Assembly (NCBI RefSeq): GCF_000212375.1
Contig: NC_015501.1
Coordinates: forward strand, 1,240,001-1,304,000
From: Porphyromonas asaccharolytica DSM 20707
GTDB lineage: Bacteria; Bacteroidota; Bacteroidia; Bacteroidales; Porphyromonadaceae
DNA: 64,000 nt
Reading direction: 5' to 3'
Shown here: piece after piece, positions 36,417-44,427 of the stretch
Position numbering within the stretch: the stretch's first letter is position 1
How the letters are laid out: each line of letters opens with the position of its first letter
The notes under the pieces: generated by a model
Seen by the model: the letters and a program-made list of their open reading frames with translations, nothing else
Database searches by the model: none
Told to the model about the DNA's origin: nothing
Position numbers and translations under genes: made by a program

Positions 36417-37991
36417 ATGACAAATAGGACATATCGTCTACTCTTCACACTACTAGCACTCTCTTGGGGGCTACTCTTGACAGCTGCTTGTCAGCCCAAC
36501 GGTAGGCAAGAAGGTGCGGAGCAACCTCAGCGTGAGACCAACCAGACATTTCTAGCATCACAGCAGGACTATGACCTGCGTGTCGCTGGCACCGCATGGG
36601 AGGCTGGCGACCAGATAGGTATCTACGTACGTCGCACAGCGCAGAGTACCACTTGGTCGGCTGAGCAACTACAGCATAGTAACCTACACTACAAGACTAT
36701 CCGTGGTGGGGGCATCGCTACCTTCGATCCAGCTGATGATCAGCAGAAGGTGCAGTGGGACTCATCAATGAAGTATGACATCCTCGCTTACTACCCCTAC
36801 AATGCTCAGACGCAGGAGGGCAAGATCGCTTACAGCGTCGCTGATCAGGCTACGATCAAGCCGTTGCTTATCTCGGACAATCTCTCCGCCATTGCGCCCG
36901 ATGATGTGAAGCAGCTAGCCTTCCGTCAGGCACTCGCCTCGCTCCGCTTTGAGATGCGCAGTGAGGATGGGGGCTCTCTAGAGGGAGTCAAGGTGCGCAT
37001 CGTTGGTATGCCGACGACGGGTACGCTAGACCTTTATAGTCGTCAGTGGCAGGCCGATGCGAGCTCTACGACCGAGATCTCAGTGCCGGTCCTCGTGTTG
37101 GGAGCTACCGCTACGGCTACTGCGCTGCTCCTACCTATCGAGACGACCACGAGCGAGATGAAGGTACTCTTCACGCTACCCAACGGACGTACCTACACCT
37201 GGCCACTGCGTGCGGGTCAGAGCCTCGTCATGGGGCAGCAACGCACCCACACGATCACGCTCAAGGATACCGGTACGGGCAAGGTCGCAGAGGTCGGCCA
37301 ATACTTAGAGCTACCTGCCAAGAAGGCGCTCCCCAACACGATGGAGGTGCAGCATATGCTCCCGAGCAATTCCTCGGCACGCAACTACTTCCTACTATAT
37401 GATACGAAGATGCACCTAGCTCACTATGTGGCTTATCCGCTGTACAAGGATGTAATGGAGAAAAAGGTTGATCGCACGAATGCTTGGGGGTATGATCCGA
37501 TGATCTCAGAAGCGTATCAACCAAACCTGACGGGGGCTTATAATAGAGGATACTCTAGAGGGCACCAAATACCCAGTGCAGATCGACTCTCCTCTCGGGA
37601 TGACAACGCCAGCACGTTCTACTACTCCAATATGGTTCCTCAAAATCAAATCCACAATAGTGGTATCTGGGGCAATCTAGAGAACCAGGTACGTACGCTT
37701 GCTCGTGGTGTCGACACGCTCTATGTAGTGACGGGCGTAGGTTTTGATGATACAAACTATCAGTACACACAGGATCGAAGTGGGGTCGACTGTCCGATAC
37801 CTGACTACTTCTATAAGGTGGTTGTATGGCGCGATAGGCAGGAGCGCTGGCACTCCAAGGCGTGGTGCATACCACACGAGCCGCTCAAAGGGAGTCCCGC
37901 CCCTTACCAGACTACGCTCAGTGCGATGGAGACGAAGACTGGCTTTGACTTCTTCCCTGCGCTTAATGAGGTCAACGTACTTGATAATTAA
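36417..37991 (+). CDS. Fimbrillin-like lipoprotein fused to a DNA/RNA non-specific endonuclease
   Basis: A 524-residue protein with a lipoprotein signal (SWGLLLTAACQ). Residues about 30-285 match the fimbrillin-family (Mfa-like) pattern also seen in the three genes downstream: AWEAGDQIGIYV, HYKTI.GG, YDILAYYPYN and LAFRQALASLRFE. Residues about 300-524 are a NUC1-type non-specific nuclease: the catalytic motif SRGHQIPSADR (histidine near residue 383; family consensus DRGH) and FYYSNMVPQNQIHNSG followed by W-LE-VR. It probably displays a nuclease on the cell surface for nucleic-acid scavenging or interbacterial or host-trap defence (inference). First gene of a four-gene cluster. Confidence 0.85.
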   Translation: MTNRTYRLLFTLLALSWGLLLTAACQPNGRQEGAEQPQRETNQTFLASQQDYDLRVAGTAWEAGDQIGIYVRRTAQSTTWSAEQLQHSNLHYKTIRGGGIATFDPADDQQKVQWDSSMKYDILAYYPYNAQTQEGKIAYSVADQATIKPLLISDNLSAIAPDDVKQLAFRQALASLRFEMRSEDGGSLEGVKVRIVGMPTTGTLDLYSRQWQADASSTTEISVPVLVLGATATATALLLPIETTTSEMKVLFTLPNGRTYTWPLRAGQSLVMGQQRTHTITLKDTGTGKVAEVGQYLELPAKKALPNTMEVQHMLPSNSSARNYFLLYDTKMHLAHYVAYPLYKDVMEKKVDRTNAWGYDPMISEAYQPNLTGAYNRGYSRGHQIPSADRLSSRDDNASTFYYSNMVPQNQIHNSGIWGNLENQVRTLARGVDTLYVVTGVGFDDTNYQYTQDRSGVDCPIPDYFYKVVVWRDRQERWHSKAWCIPHEPLKGSPAPYQTTLSAMETKTGFDFFPALNEVNVLDN

Positions 37992-38939
37992 TCTGCAGCC
38001 CAGCTATTACTATGAATAAGTTACTGACAACAATATCTATACTACTCACGACACTACTCCTAGCTACCTCTTGTACCAAGGAGCAGTCTCGCTGTACCAC
38101 TTGCCCCGATGCAGACGGAGCGCAAGCTAAGGATTACATAGTCTTCAAGAGTAATATACGTCTGAGCGACAAGGAGGTGCGCGCCACGAACGAACGCTTT
38201 GACGTGAGCGACCAGATCGGTGTCTATGCGCGTGGTGCTGAGGAGCGCAATAACCTACACTACCACGCCATCCCTGGGGGAGAGATAGCGATCTTTCATC
38301 CCACGACAACTGCTGACCGCATCTACCCCAGCACCGTTAAGGAGCTAGACTTCTACGCTTACGCTCCCTACCGCACAGCCGTTCAGAAGGGTATTATACA
38401 TCTGAATCTGATCAAGGAACCCATCGACCTCCTCTGGGCTCATCACCGGGAGGTGGCACCTCGTGTAGAGAAGAAGGAGTACACGCTCCTCTTCGGACAC
38501 GTCCTCTCACGCATCGTCTTCACCGTCCAGGGACTTCCCGCAGGTGTAATGCTGCAATCGATGAAGCTACAAGGCCTGGTCGTCGAGGGGGACTTTGACG
38601 TCCTCACGGGCGAGCTACGCACACCATATAGTTCGAAGGAGACGCTACCCCTCACCATCGGTGCAGACCAGCGCTCTGCCTCGACTCTTATTCTTCCGAA
38701 AGATATTGTAGATGTAGAGCTGCAGCTCACGCTCAGCAATGGACGCACCTACACCAAGGCAATCAAGCAGCTGGACATCATTAGCAACAAGATCTACTAC
38801 TATAACATCACCTTCGACGAGCAGCAAGGGGGTATATCTATAGATCTAGTCAATGGGCAGATCGTGGATTGGGAGGACGATGGCACTGTTTCTAATATTG
38901 TGGTTACACCGACCGAAACGCCTACGCCGGACCCCAAGC

Positions 38940-39473
38940 CGGCTGGTGAGAATGTCTATAATGTAGACCTCACACAGACGGCTCGCACACTACCGCTCAG
39001 TGATGACTTCGCTAAGGGGGGGCAAAGACTACGATCCCTTTGCACTACCTGGTTGGCTCAACAAAGCACTCGTCGGTACGCGTGACTTCCAGAAGCGCTC
39101 TTTCGGCGACGTGCACTATGCTCAGGCCAGTGCCTATAAGTCTACGGATCCAGTAAACAAATGTGTCCTCATCACGCCACGTCTGCAGATGACCGCAGGC
39201 TCTAGCTATACGGTAGAGCTAACATACAGCTCGGGACACACCAACGGAGCTACGCTCACTGTCCAGCAGCTAGACAAGGATGGCGCACTCGTCAAGACGC
39301 TAGAGGTCATCAACGATAGCACTTCCCCGAGTGGCTATGGCAATCAGCACTACAAGAAGAGCTACGCTATCGCAGGCTCTGCTGAGGCTGGATACATCGC
39401 TATCCTCTATGAGGCTTCGCAGGAGCCTCTTCATACGACGACTTATCAAGTCGAAGCGCTAACTGTGAAATAA
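38940..39473 (+). repeat. Direct repeat of the jelly-roll C-terminal module, copy 1
   Basis: About 533 bp that is almost identical to 40399-40931. It begins at the Pro-rich linker (GCTGGTGAGAATGTC) and runs to the stop codon, so it matches a protein-module boundary. Both copies contain the G tract, with 7 G here and 6 G in the other. Confidence 0.85.
39016..39022 (+). repeat. G7 homopolymer tract, candidate phase switch
   Basis: Seven consecutive G at the A-K-G-G coding position (GCT AAG GGG GGG C). The paralogue at 40485-40490 has six and reads A-K-G-G-K-D-Y. Poly-G tracts of this length are slippage-prone. Confidence 0.75.
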
Positions 39474-39509
39474 CAATCAATTACTTATTACCTAAACACC
39501 TAACAAAAC

Positions 39510-40931
39510 ATGAAGAAACTACTTGTCGGTGCACTCGCACTACTCGCACTCACGGCCTGTAACCAGGACAACAAGAGTGAAGCACTCCAGCAGGAGGCTA
39601 TGCAGTTTGGGTCTAACATCCCAGCGCTCAACCTCCGTATGGCAAACAACGCCTTCGAGGCAAACGATGCTATCGGTATCTCTATGACTGGTGACGCTAC
39701 CGCTACCAACGTAGAGTACAAGACCACCGCAGGAGGTGCTACAGCTACCTTTGCCCCTGCCACTACTGGACTAACCTTTGCCGAGGGGCAGACGGTCAAC
39801 TTCGTCAGCTACTATCCTTATAGCGCTAGCGCTACGACCGATCTAGCTATCGACCTGAGTAACGCTCAGACCGATGTCCTCTACTCCAATAACCTAACGG
39901 GCATTAAGACGCCTAAGGACGCTACGGGTGCTAACCACGTACTACAGTTTACGCACAAGCTGGCGCTCGTGAGCTTCACCATGGCCGGTCTACCTGCTGG
40001 TACGACTATCGCCTCAGCTCAGCTAGAGGGCATCGTGACCACCAGCTCGATGAAGATCGCTGACGGTACGCTCACCAACGGCACGAAGACCGCTACACAA
40101 CAGCTACAGCTCGCTGCTGGCACCTTCGCTCCAACGATCGTCATCCCTGCTACCAATAGCAATGCTAAGCTAGTCATCACACTCAGCGACGGCAAGAGCT
40201 ACAGCTACACCTTTGCTAACCTTGCTCTCCAGTCTGGCAAGAACCACAAGTTCAACGTCTCCCTCGCATCTAACGCACTTACGGTTGACGAGATCAATGG
40301 TCAGATCTCAGACTGGGACGTCGTAGATGGTGATGACATCATCGTTAATCCTGACGACAATGGCGGTACGGAGCCTGAGCCCAATCCCAATCCAGAACCA
40401 GCTGGTGAGAATGTCTATAATGTAGACCTCACACAGACGGCTCGCACACTACCGCTCAGTGATGACTTCGCTAAGGGGGGCAAGGACTACGATCCCTTTG
40501 CACTACCTGGTTGGCTCAACAAAGCACTCGTTGGTACGCGTGACTTCCAGAAGCGCTCTTATGGTGGTGTGCACTATGCTCAGGCCAGTGCCTATAAGTC
40601 TACAGATCCCGTAAACAAATGTGTCCTCATCACGCCACGTCTGCAGATGACCGCAGGATCTAGCTATACGGTAGAGCTAACATACAGCTCGGGACACACC
40701 AATGGTGCTACGCTCACTGTCCAGCAGCTAGACAAGGATGGCGCACTCGTCAAGACGCTAGAGGTCATCAACGATAGCACTTCCCCGCGTGGCTATGGCA
40801 ATCAGCACTACAAGAAGAGCTACGCTATCGCAGGCTCTGCTGAGGCTGGATACATCGCTATCCTCTATGAGGCTTCGCAGGAGCCTCTCCACACGACGAC
40901 TTATCAAGTCGAAGCTCTAACTGTGAAATAG
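39510..40931 (+). CDS. Fimbrillin-like lipoprotein with cleaved-adhesin-type jelly-roll C-terminal domain
   Basis: 473 residues, lipoprotein signal MKKLLVGALALLALTAC. Residues about 25-275 form a fimbrillin-family domain (ANDAIGISM, NFVSYYPYSAS, LQFTHKLALVSFTMAGLPAG). A Pro/Glu linker (NGGTEPEPNPNPEPAG) precedes a jelly-roll module of about 165 residues (LPLSDDFAKGGKDYDPFALP to TTTYQVEALTVK). The N-terminal part is nearly identical to the next gene and the C-terminal part to the previous gene. Probably a surface-exposed outer-membrane lipoprotein involved in adhesion or ligand binding; ligand unknown. Confidence 0.85.
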   Translation: MKKLLVGALALLALTACNQDNKSEALQQEAMQFGSNIPALNLRMANNAFEANDAIGISMTGDATATNVEYKTTAGGATATFAPATTGLTFAEGQTVNFVSYYPYSASATTDLAIDLSNAQTDVLYSNNLTGIKTPKDATGANHVLQFTHKLALVSFTMAGLPAGTTIASAQLEGIVTTSSMKIADGTLTNGTKTATQQLQLAAGTFAPTIVIPATNSNAKLVITLSDGKSYSYTFANLALQSGKNHKFNVSLASNALTVDEINGQISDWDVVDGDDIIVNPDDNGGTEPEPNPNPEPAGENVYNVDLTQTARTLPLSDDFAKGGKDYDPFALPGWLNKALVGTRDFQKRSYGGVHYAQASAYKSTDPVNKCVLITPRLQMTAGSSYTVELTYSSGHTNGATLTVQQLDKDGALVKTLEVINDSTSPRGYGNQHYKKSYAIAGSAEAGYIAILYEASQEPLHTTTYQVEALTVK

Positions 40932-40965
40932 CAAATACTCAATAAACACCTAAATAGAACAAGAT

Positions 40966-41829
40966 ATGAAGAAACTACTTGTCGGTGCACTCGCACTACT
41001 CGCACTCACGGCCTGTAACCAGGACAACAAGGAGCCCGCTCTCCAGCAGGAGGCGATGCAGTTTGGGTCAAACATCCCAGCGCTCAACCTCCGTATGGCA
41101 AACAACGCCTTCGAGGCAAACGATGCTATCGGTATCTCTATGACTGGAGACGCTACCGCTACCAACGTAGAGTACAAGACCACCGCAGGAGGTGCTACAG
41201 CTACCTTTGCACCTGCCGCTACTGGACTAACCTTTGCCGAGGGGCAGACGGTCAACTTCGTCAGCTACTATCCTTACAGCGCTAGCGCTACGACCGATCT
41301 AGCTATCGACCTGACCAACGCTCAGACCGATGTCCTCTACTCCAATAATCTAACGGGCATCAAGACGGCTAAGGACGCTACGGGTGCTAACCACGTACTA
41401 CAGTTTACGCACAAGCTGGCGCTCGTGAGCTTCACCATGGCCGGTCTACCCGCTGGTACGACTATCGCCTCAGCTCAGCTAGAGGGCATCGTCACCACCA
41501 GCTCGATGAAGATTGCTGACGGTGCGCTCACCAACGGCACGGCAACGGCTACGCAAAAGCTACAGCTTGCTGCTGGCACCTTCGCTCCAACGATCGTCAT
41601 CCCAGCTACCAATAGCAACGCTAAGCTAGTCATCACGCTCAGCGACGGCAAGAGCTACAGCTACACCTTCGCAAGCCTCGCTCTCCAGTCTGGCAAGAAC
41701 CACAAGTTCAACGTCACCCTCGCCGCTGGTGCCATCACAGTAGATCAGGTCAATGGTCAGATCTCTGACTGGGAGGTCGTAGATGGTGATGACATCATCG
41801 TTAATCCCGACAACAATGGTGGTACGGAG
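40966..41829 (+). repeat. Direct repeat of the fimbrillin-like N-terminal module
   Basis: About 865 bp nearly identical to 39510-40374, offset 1456 bp. Identity ends inside the Pro-rich linker, and the downstream modules differ. Confidence 0.88.
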
Positions 41830-42411
41830 CCTACGCCAGAGCCACAGCCCACTACGGGTGAGCTACTCTTCCCTGGTGCTGACTTCGAGGACTTCGCTGC
41901 TTTCACGGGTACGCTAATGAAGGCTCCTCAGCCCTATGCAACTGCAGCTGCAGGTGCTGGTCGCAACGGCAGTACAGCACTTCATATCAATGGTACGCCT
42001 AAAGGCAATGACTACGTCTTTACCGCTATGAACAATGCAGGTAAGGACTTCTCTGGCAAGACCAAGATCTCATTCTATATGAAGGGTACAGCTGCTGGTA
42101 AGAGCATATCTATCAATCTGTTCCCTGCTGATAAGTCACAGCCTGGACTATCTGTTCAGAAGAATGGCGACGCATACTACGTCTATAATCTGGGTGACGT
42201 AAGTAGTGATGTTACCATTCAGGCAGCCACTGCTAATGCACAAGGGCAGATTTGGAACAGTTACAATGGTTCTATCAACGCTGCTGACTGGGTTAAGGTA
42301 ACGCTCGATATCAGTGGTAAGGCACTAGCTAAGAGTGATAAACTCTTTGCATTCAAGGTAGGTAAGGGTGTCGCTTGGGATCTTTACCTTGATGACTTTA
42401 CGATCGAGTAG
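40966..42411 (+). CDS. Fimbrillin-like lipoprotein with a carbohydrate-binding-like C-terminal domain
   Basis: 481 residues. The first 285 are almost the same as in the preceding gene, including signal MKKLLVGALALLALTAC and the fimbrillin-family domain. After the Pro-rich linker (TEPTPEPQPTTGELLF) comes a different beta-sandwich of about 190 residues: GADFEDFAAF, GSTALHINGTPKGNDYVF, KTKISFYMKGTAAGKS and WDLYLDDFTIE. This is the pattern of discoidin/CBM-like jelly rolls with a calcium-type D-D-F-x-I ending. The same scaffold thus presents a different payload. Last gene of the cluster, followed by a stem-loop. Confidence 0.83.
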   Translation: MKKLLVGALALLALTACNQDNKEPALQQEAMQFGSNIPALNLRMANNAFEANDAIGISMTGDATATNVEYKTTAGGATATFAPAATGLTFAEGQTVNFVSYYPYSASATTDLAIDLTNAQTDVLYSNNLTGIKTAKDATGANHVLQFTHKLALVSFTMAGLPAGTTIASAQLEGIVTTSSMKIADGALTNGTATATQKLQLAAGTFAPTIVIPATNSNAKLVITLSDGKSYSYTFASLALQSGKNHKFNVTLAAGAITVDQVNGQISDWEVVDGDDIIVNPDNNGGTEPTPEPQPTTGELLFPGADFEDFAAFTGTLMKAPQPYATAAAGAGRNGSTALHINGTPKGNDYVFTAMNNAGKDFSGKTKISFYMKGTAAGKSISINLFPADKSQPGLSVQKNGDAYYVYNLGDVSSDVTIQAATANAQGQIWNSYNGSINAADWVKVTLDISGKALAKSDKLFAFKVGKGVAWDLYLDDFTIE

Positions 42412-42467
42412 TCAGTCACACCAGAGAGCCTCCATCGCCTAGCGCGAGAGGCTATCCGCTAACGAAT

Positions 42468-42508
42468 AACGTAGGGACGTACGGCATCGCGCTGTGTGTC
42501 CCTACGTT
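42468..42508 (+). terminator. Stem-loop after the lipoprotein cluster
   Basis: AACGTAGGGAC pairs with GTCCCTACGTT (11 bp, perfect) around a 19-nt loop, followed by CATTTTATC. Probable terminator of the cluster. The GTAGGGAC arm resembles the arms of the 80-bp hairpin repeats nearby. Confidence 0.6.
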
Positions 42509-42557
42509 CATTTTATCCCGTACATCCCGACAAAGGGCTAAAAGTCCGTTAGACCTC

Positions 42558-42600
42558 AGTGCCACCTAGGTGAAACTCTAGTGCCATAGGTATGAAACTG
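42558..42600 (+). repeat. Family 4 two-unit phased palindrome
   Basis: AGTGCCACCTAGGTGAAACT and AGTGCCATAGGTATGAAACT are 22 bp apart. Each holds a palindrome (CACCTAGGTG at 42563, CATAGGTATG at 42585). Confidence 0.45.
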
Positions 42601-42733
42601 TTCGTTTAGCCCTAGATCCCCACAGATCGCTACTCGTCTAGCCGTGCTACAACGGACGCACCGACCGTGCGTTCCTACGGAGATCGGGGTTACAGCGTTT
42701 GATGAGTGGAGTTGTCGTGCTGACGTAGCTTGT

Positions 42734-42813
42734 GTAGGGGCGGACCTGCGTGTCCGCCCGCAGAATAGACTGCGCTCAGGTGAGGACGGGCGGACACACA
42801 GGTCCGCCCCTAC
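42734..42813. repeat. 80-bp hairpin repeat, copy 1
   Basis: Outer arms of about 26 bp (GTAGGGGCGGACCTG ... AGGTCCGCCCCTAC) with an inner stem CGCAG/CTGCG around AATAGA. A second 80-bp copy lies at 48068-48147 with the inner stem changed to CACAG/CTGTG. Similar GTAGGGGCGGACC hairpins are scattered in many bacterial genomes. Confidence 0.85.
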
Positions 42814-42930
42814 GGTGGGAACTCCCACCCCGCCGAGCGGTTCACCCGAAGAGAAGTCGACCGAGCTTCCGAAACGAGAAAAAACTTCGCATTTTACTTG
42901 CATATGAACTTAGAAAGCAAAGGGTTACAC
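42814..42930 (+). repeat. Composite tail repeat, copy 1 (uninterrupted site)
   Basis: Directly follows the 80-bp hairpin: GGTGGGAACTCCCACCCC, then CGAGCGGTTC, TTCCGAAACGAGAAAAAACT and ACTTGCATATGAACTTAGAA. The matching sequence at 49489-49605 is separated from its hairpin by the IS110 element. Confidence 0.8.
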
Positions 42931-42989
42931 GTCACGGGGAACACAGATCGCTACTCGTCTAGCCGTGCTACAACGGAGGAGAAAGAAAC

Positions 42990-43021
42990 AGCCTCCTCAC
43001 CTGCTGAGCGGTGAGGGGGCT
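42990..43021 (-). terminator. Terminator of the ABC exporter operon
   Basis: On the minus strand AGCC-C-CCTCACC pairs with GGTGAGG-A-GGCT around an 8-nt loop, followed by GTTTCTTTCTC. Confidence 0.6.
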
Positions 43022-43069
43022 GATGCCGTGAGTCGCTGGGGCTGTGTTGCTTTCGCTAAATACTAATCA

Positions 43070-44413
43070 CTAGATCCGTATCCAGCTCCAGAGGTCGCGC
43101 AGAGAGGGCTTCTTGCCCGTGAATAGGATGCCGACACGGTAGATACGTGCGGCTAGCCAGACGATCCCAAAGGCGGTGAGGTAGAGGAGCACGATGCTGA
43201 GGATGAGCTCCCACATGGCGACCCCATAGGGTAGTCGAACCATCATCACGAAGGGCGAGGAGAAGGGAATGATACTGCCCCAGAAGGCCATCGTGCCATC
43301 AGGATTGTCCATGCTACCCATAGCGATGTAGAAGCCGAGCATCATGACGAGGAGAAACGGCATCATAAACTGGCTGGCATCTTCGTCGCTCGAGACACTC
43401 GACCCGATCGCTGCAAAGAGCGAAGCGTAGAGGAGGTAACCTCCGATGAAGTAAACAAGGAGCATGATGATGAGCTGTACGAAGTTGATACTTTGTAGCA
43501 CCTCTAGACTAGACTGCATCTCGGCGACGGAGTCCATACTCATACCGCCAGCGAGCCCACCCATCTGTGCGGGGTCTAGCTGCGAGAGTGCCGAGAGGTC
43601 GTAGACGCCACCCACGGCAACCAGTGAGCCGACGACAAAGATAATTCCTCCGAAGACCAGCCATATAGCTACCTGTGTCAGTCCAACGAGGAACGCACCA
43701 ATAATCTTTGAGATCATCATATCGATAGGTCGTACGGTGCTGACGATGACCTCTATGATGCGGTTCTTCTTTTCCTCTAAGACGCTACTCATCACCTGCC
43801 CCGCATAGTTGGACATGAAGCTGAGGATGATCACAGAGAGAATCATACCGATGATACCAGCTAGCGAGCCACTAGACTTAGCCTCCTCGCCCTTGGCATC
43901 CCACTGATAGGTGGGTACGGAGATGGTGGTCTCTACATCTTCGATGATCTCGGGCAGTCCCTCTATATCGTACTGAGCGATGCGCTGCTCCTTGAGTCGC
44001 TCGGTAAAAGCATCTTCGATGTAGTTAACGATACCACTGGGAAGCTTCTTGTAAGAGTAAAGACTCCAGCCGTTGGGATTGTTCATCAGCGTGTCTTTTA
44101 TGTAGAGGACCGCTGTGAGTCCCTCCTCCTCGAGCTTCGCCTTGTCGGTATAAGCCTCAAGCGGCTCGGAGCTTGGAATGAAGGTGTAGTATTCGTCATC
44201 GACCAACACATCGCTATAGAGTCCCGTCTCGTCAATGACGGCGACACGCTCGTCACTGAGCGAACTCATACTGATGTAGATAACGATAAAGAAGATCGCA
44301 AATAGGATAATCGGGACGAGGAGGGTGGTGACGATGAAGGACTTCTTCTTGACACGCACCATGTATTCTCGCTCGATGAGTATGGAGAGCTTGGAGGCTG
44401 ATTTCTTTTTCAT
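43070..44413 (-). CDS. ABC transporter permease, NatB/ABC-2 type
   Basis: A 447-residue membrane protein with one N-terminal transmembrane helix (FIVTTLLVPIILFAIFFIVI), a large extracytoplasmic loop (about residues 45-180) and five or six C-terminal helices with the ABC-2/NatB signature SNYAGQVMSSVLEEKKNRII. Such permeases pair with an ATPase to export ions, lipids or antibiotics; the substrate here is unknown. It lies 14 bp after its ATPase gene. Confidence 0.88.
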   Translation of the reverse strand: MKKKSASKLSILIEREYMVRVKKKSFIVTTLLVPIILFAIFFIVIYISMSSLSDERVAVIDETGLYSDVLVDDEYYTFIPSSEPLEAYTDKAKLEEEGLTAVLYIKDTLMNNPNGWSLYSYKKLPSGIVNYIEDAFTERLKEQRIAQYDIEGLPEIIEDVETTISVPTYQWDAKGEEAKSSGSLAGIIGMILSVIILSFMSNYAGQVMSSVLEEKKNRIIEVIVSTVRPIDMMISKIIGAFLVGLTQVAIWLVFGGIIFVVGSLVAVGGVYDLSALSQLDPAQMGGLAGGMSMDSVAEMQSSLEVLQSINFVQLIIMLLVYFIGGYLLYASLFAAIGSSVSSDEDASQFMMPFLLVMMLGFYIAMGSMDNPDGTMAFWGSIIPFSSPFVMMVRLPYGVAMWELILSIVLLYLTAFGIVWLAARIYRVGILFTGKKPSLRDLWSWIRI

Positions 44414-44427
44414 AAGAGTGGGTCTTG

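Larger units (their letters stand above)
38012..39473 (+). pseudogene. Fimbrillin-like lipoprotein with jelly-roll C-terminal domain, out of frame at a G tract
   Basis: The frame from 38012 encodes a lipoprotein signal (LLTTLLLATSC), a fimbrillin-like domain and a Pro-rich linker (TPTETPTPDPKPAGEN). It then enters the C-terminal module and stops early at 39085. The rest of the module continues in another frame to 39473 and is nearly identical to the end of the next gene. The break is a run of seven G at 39016-39022; the intact paralogue has six at 40485-40490. Restoring one G gives an uninterrupted protein of about 486 residues. It is either a recent mutation or a phase-variable gene currently OFF for its C-terminal domain. 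Confidence 0.85.
42621..42977 (+). repeat. 36-bp direct repeats flanking the 43-kb composite repeat
   Basis: A 36-base sequence starting CACAGATCGCTACTCGTC occurs at 42621-42656 and again at 42942-42977 without mismatch. The 285 bp between hold the 80-bp hairpin and the composite tail. Part of the 42412-43069 intergenic region; no gene supported here. Confidence 0.7.

Noticed and set aside
42556-42903. Minus-strand frame starting MQVKCEVFSRFGSSVD, with a near twin at 49347-49577
   Set aside because: Both frames only translate the shared composite repeat and diverge outside it; the second runs into the IS110 gene. No domain or ribosome-site support, so repeat-derived rather than genes.
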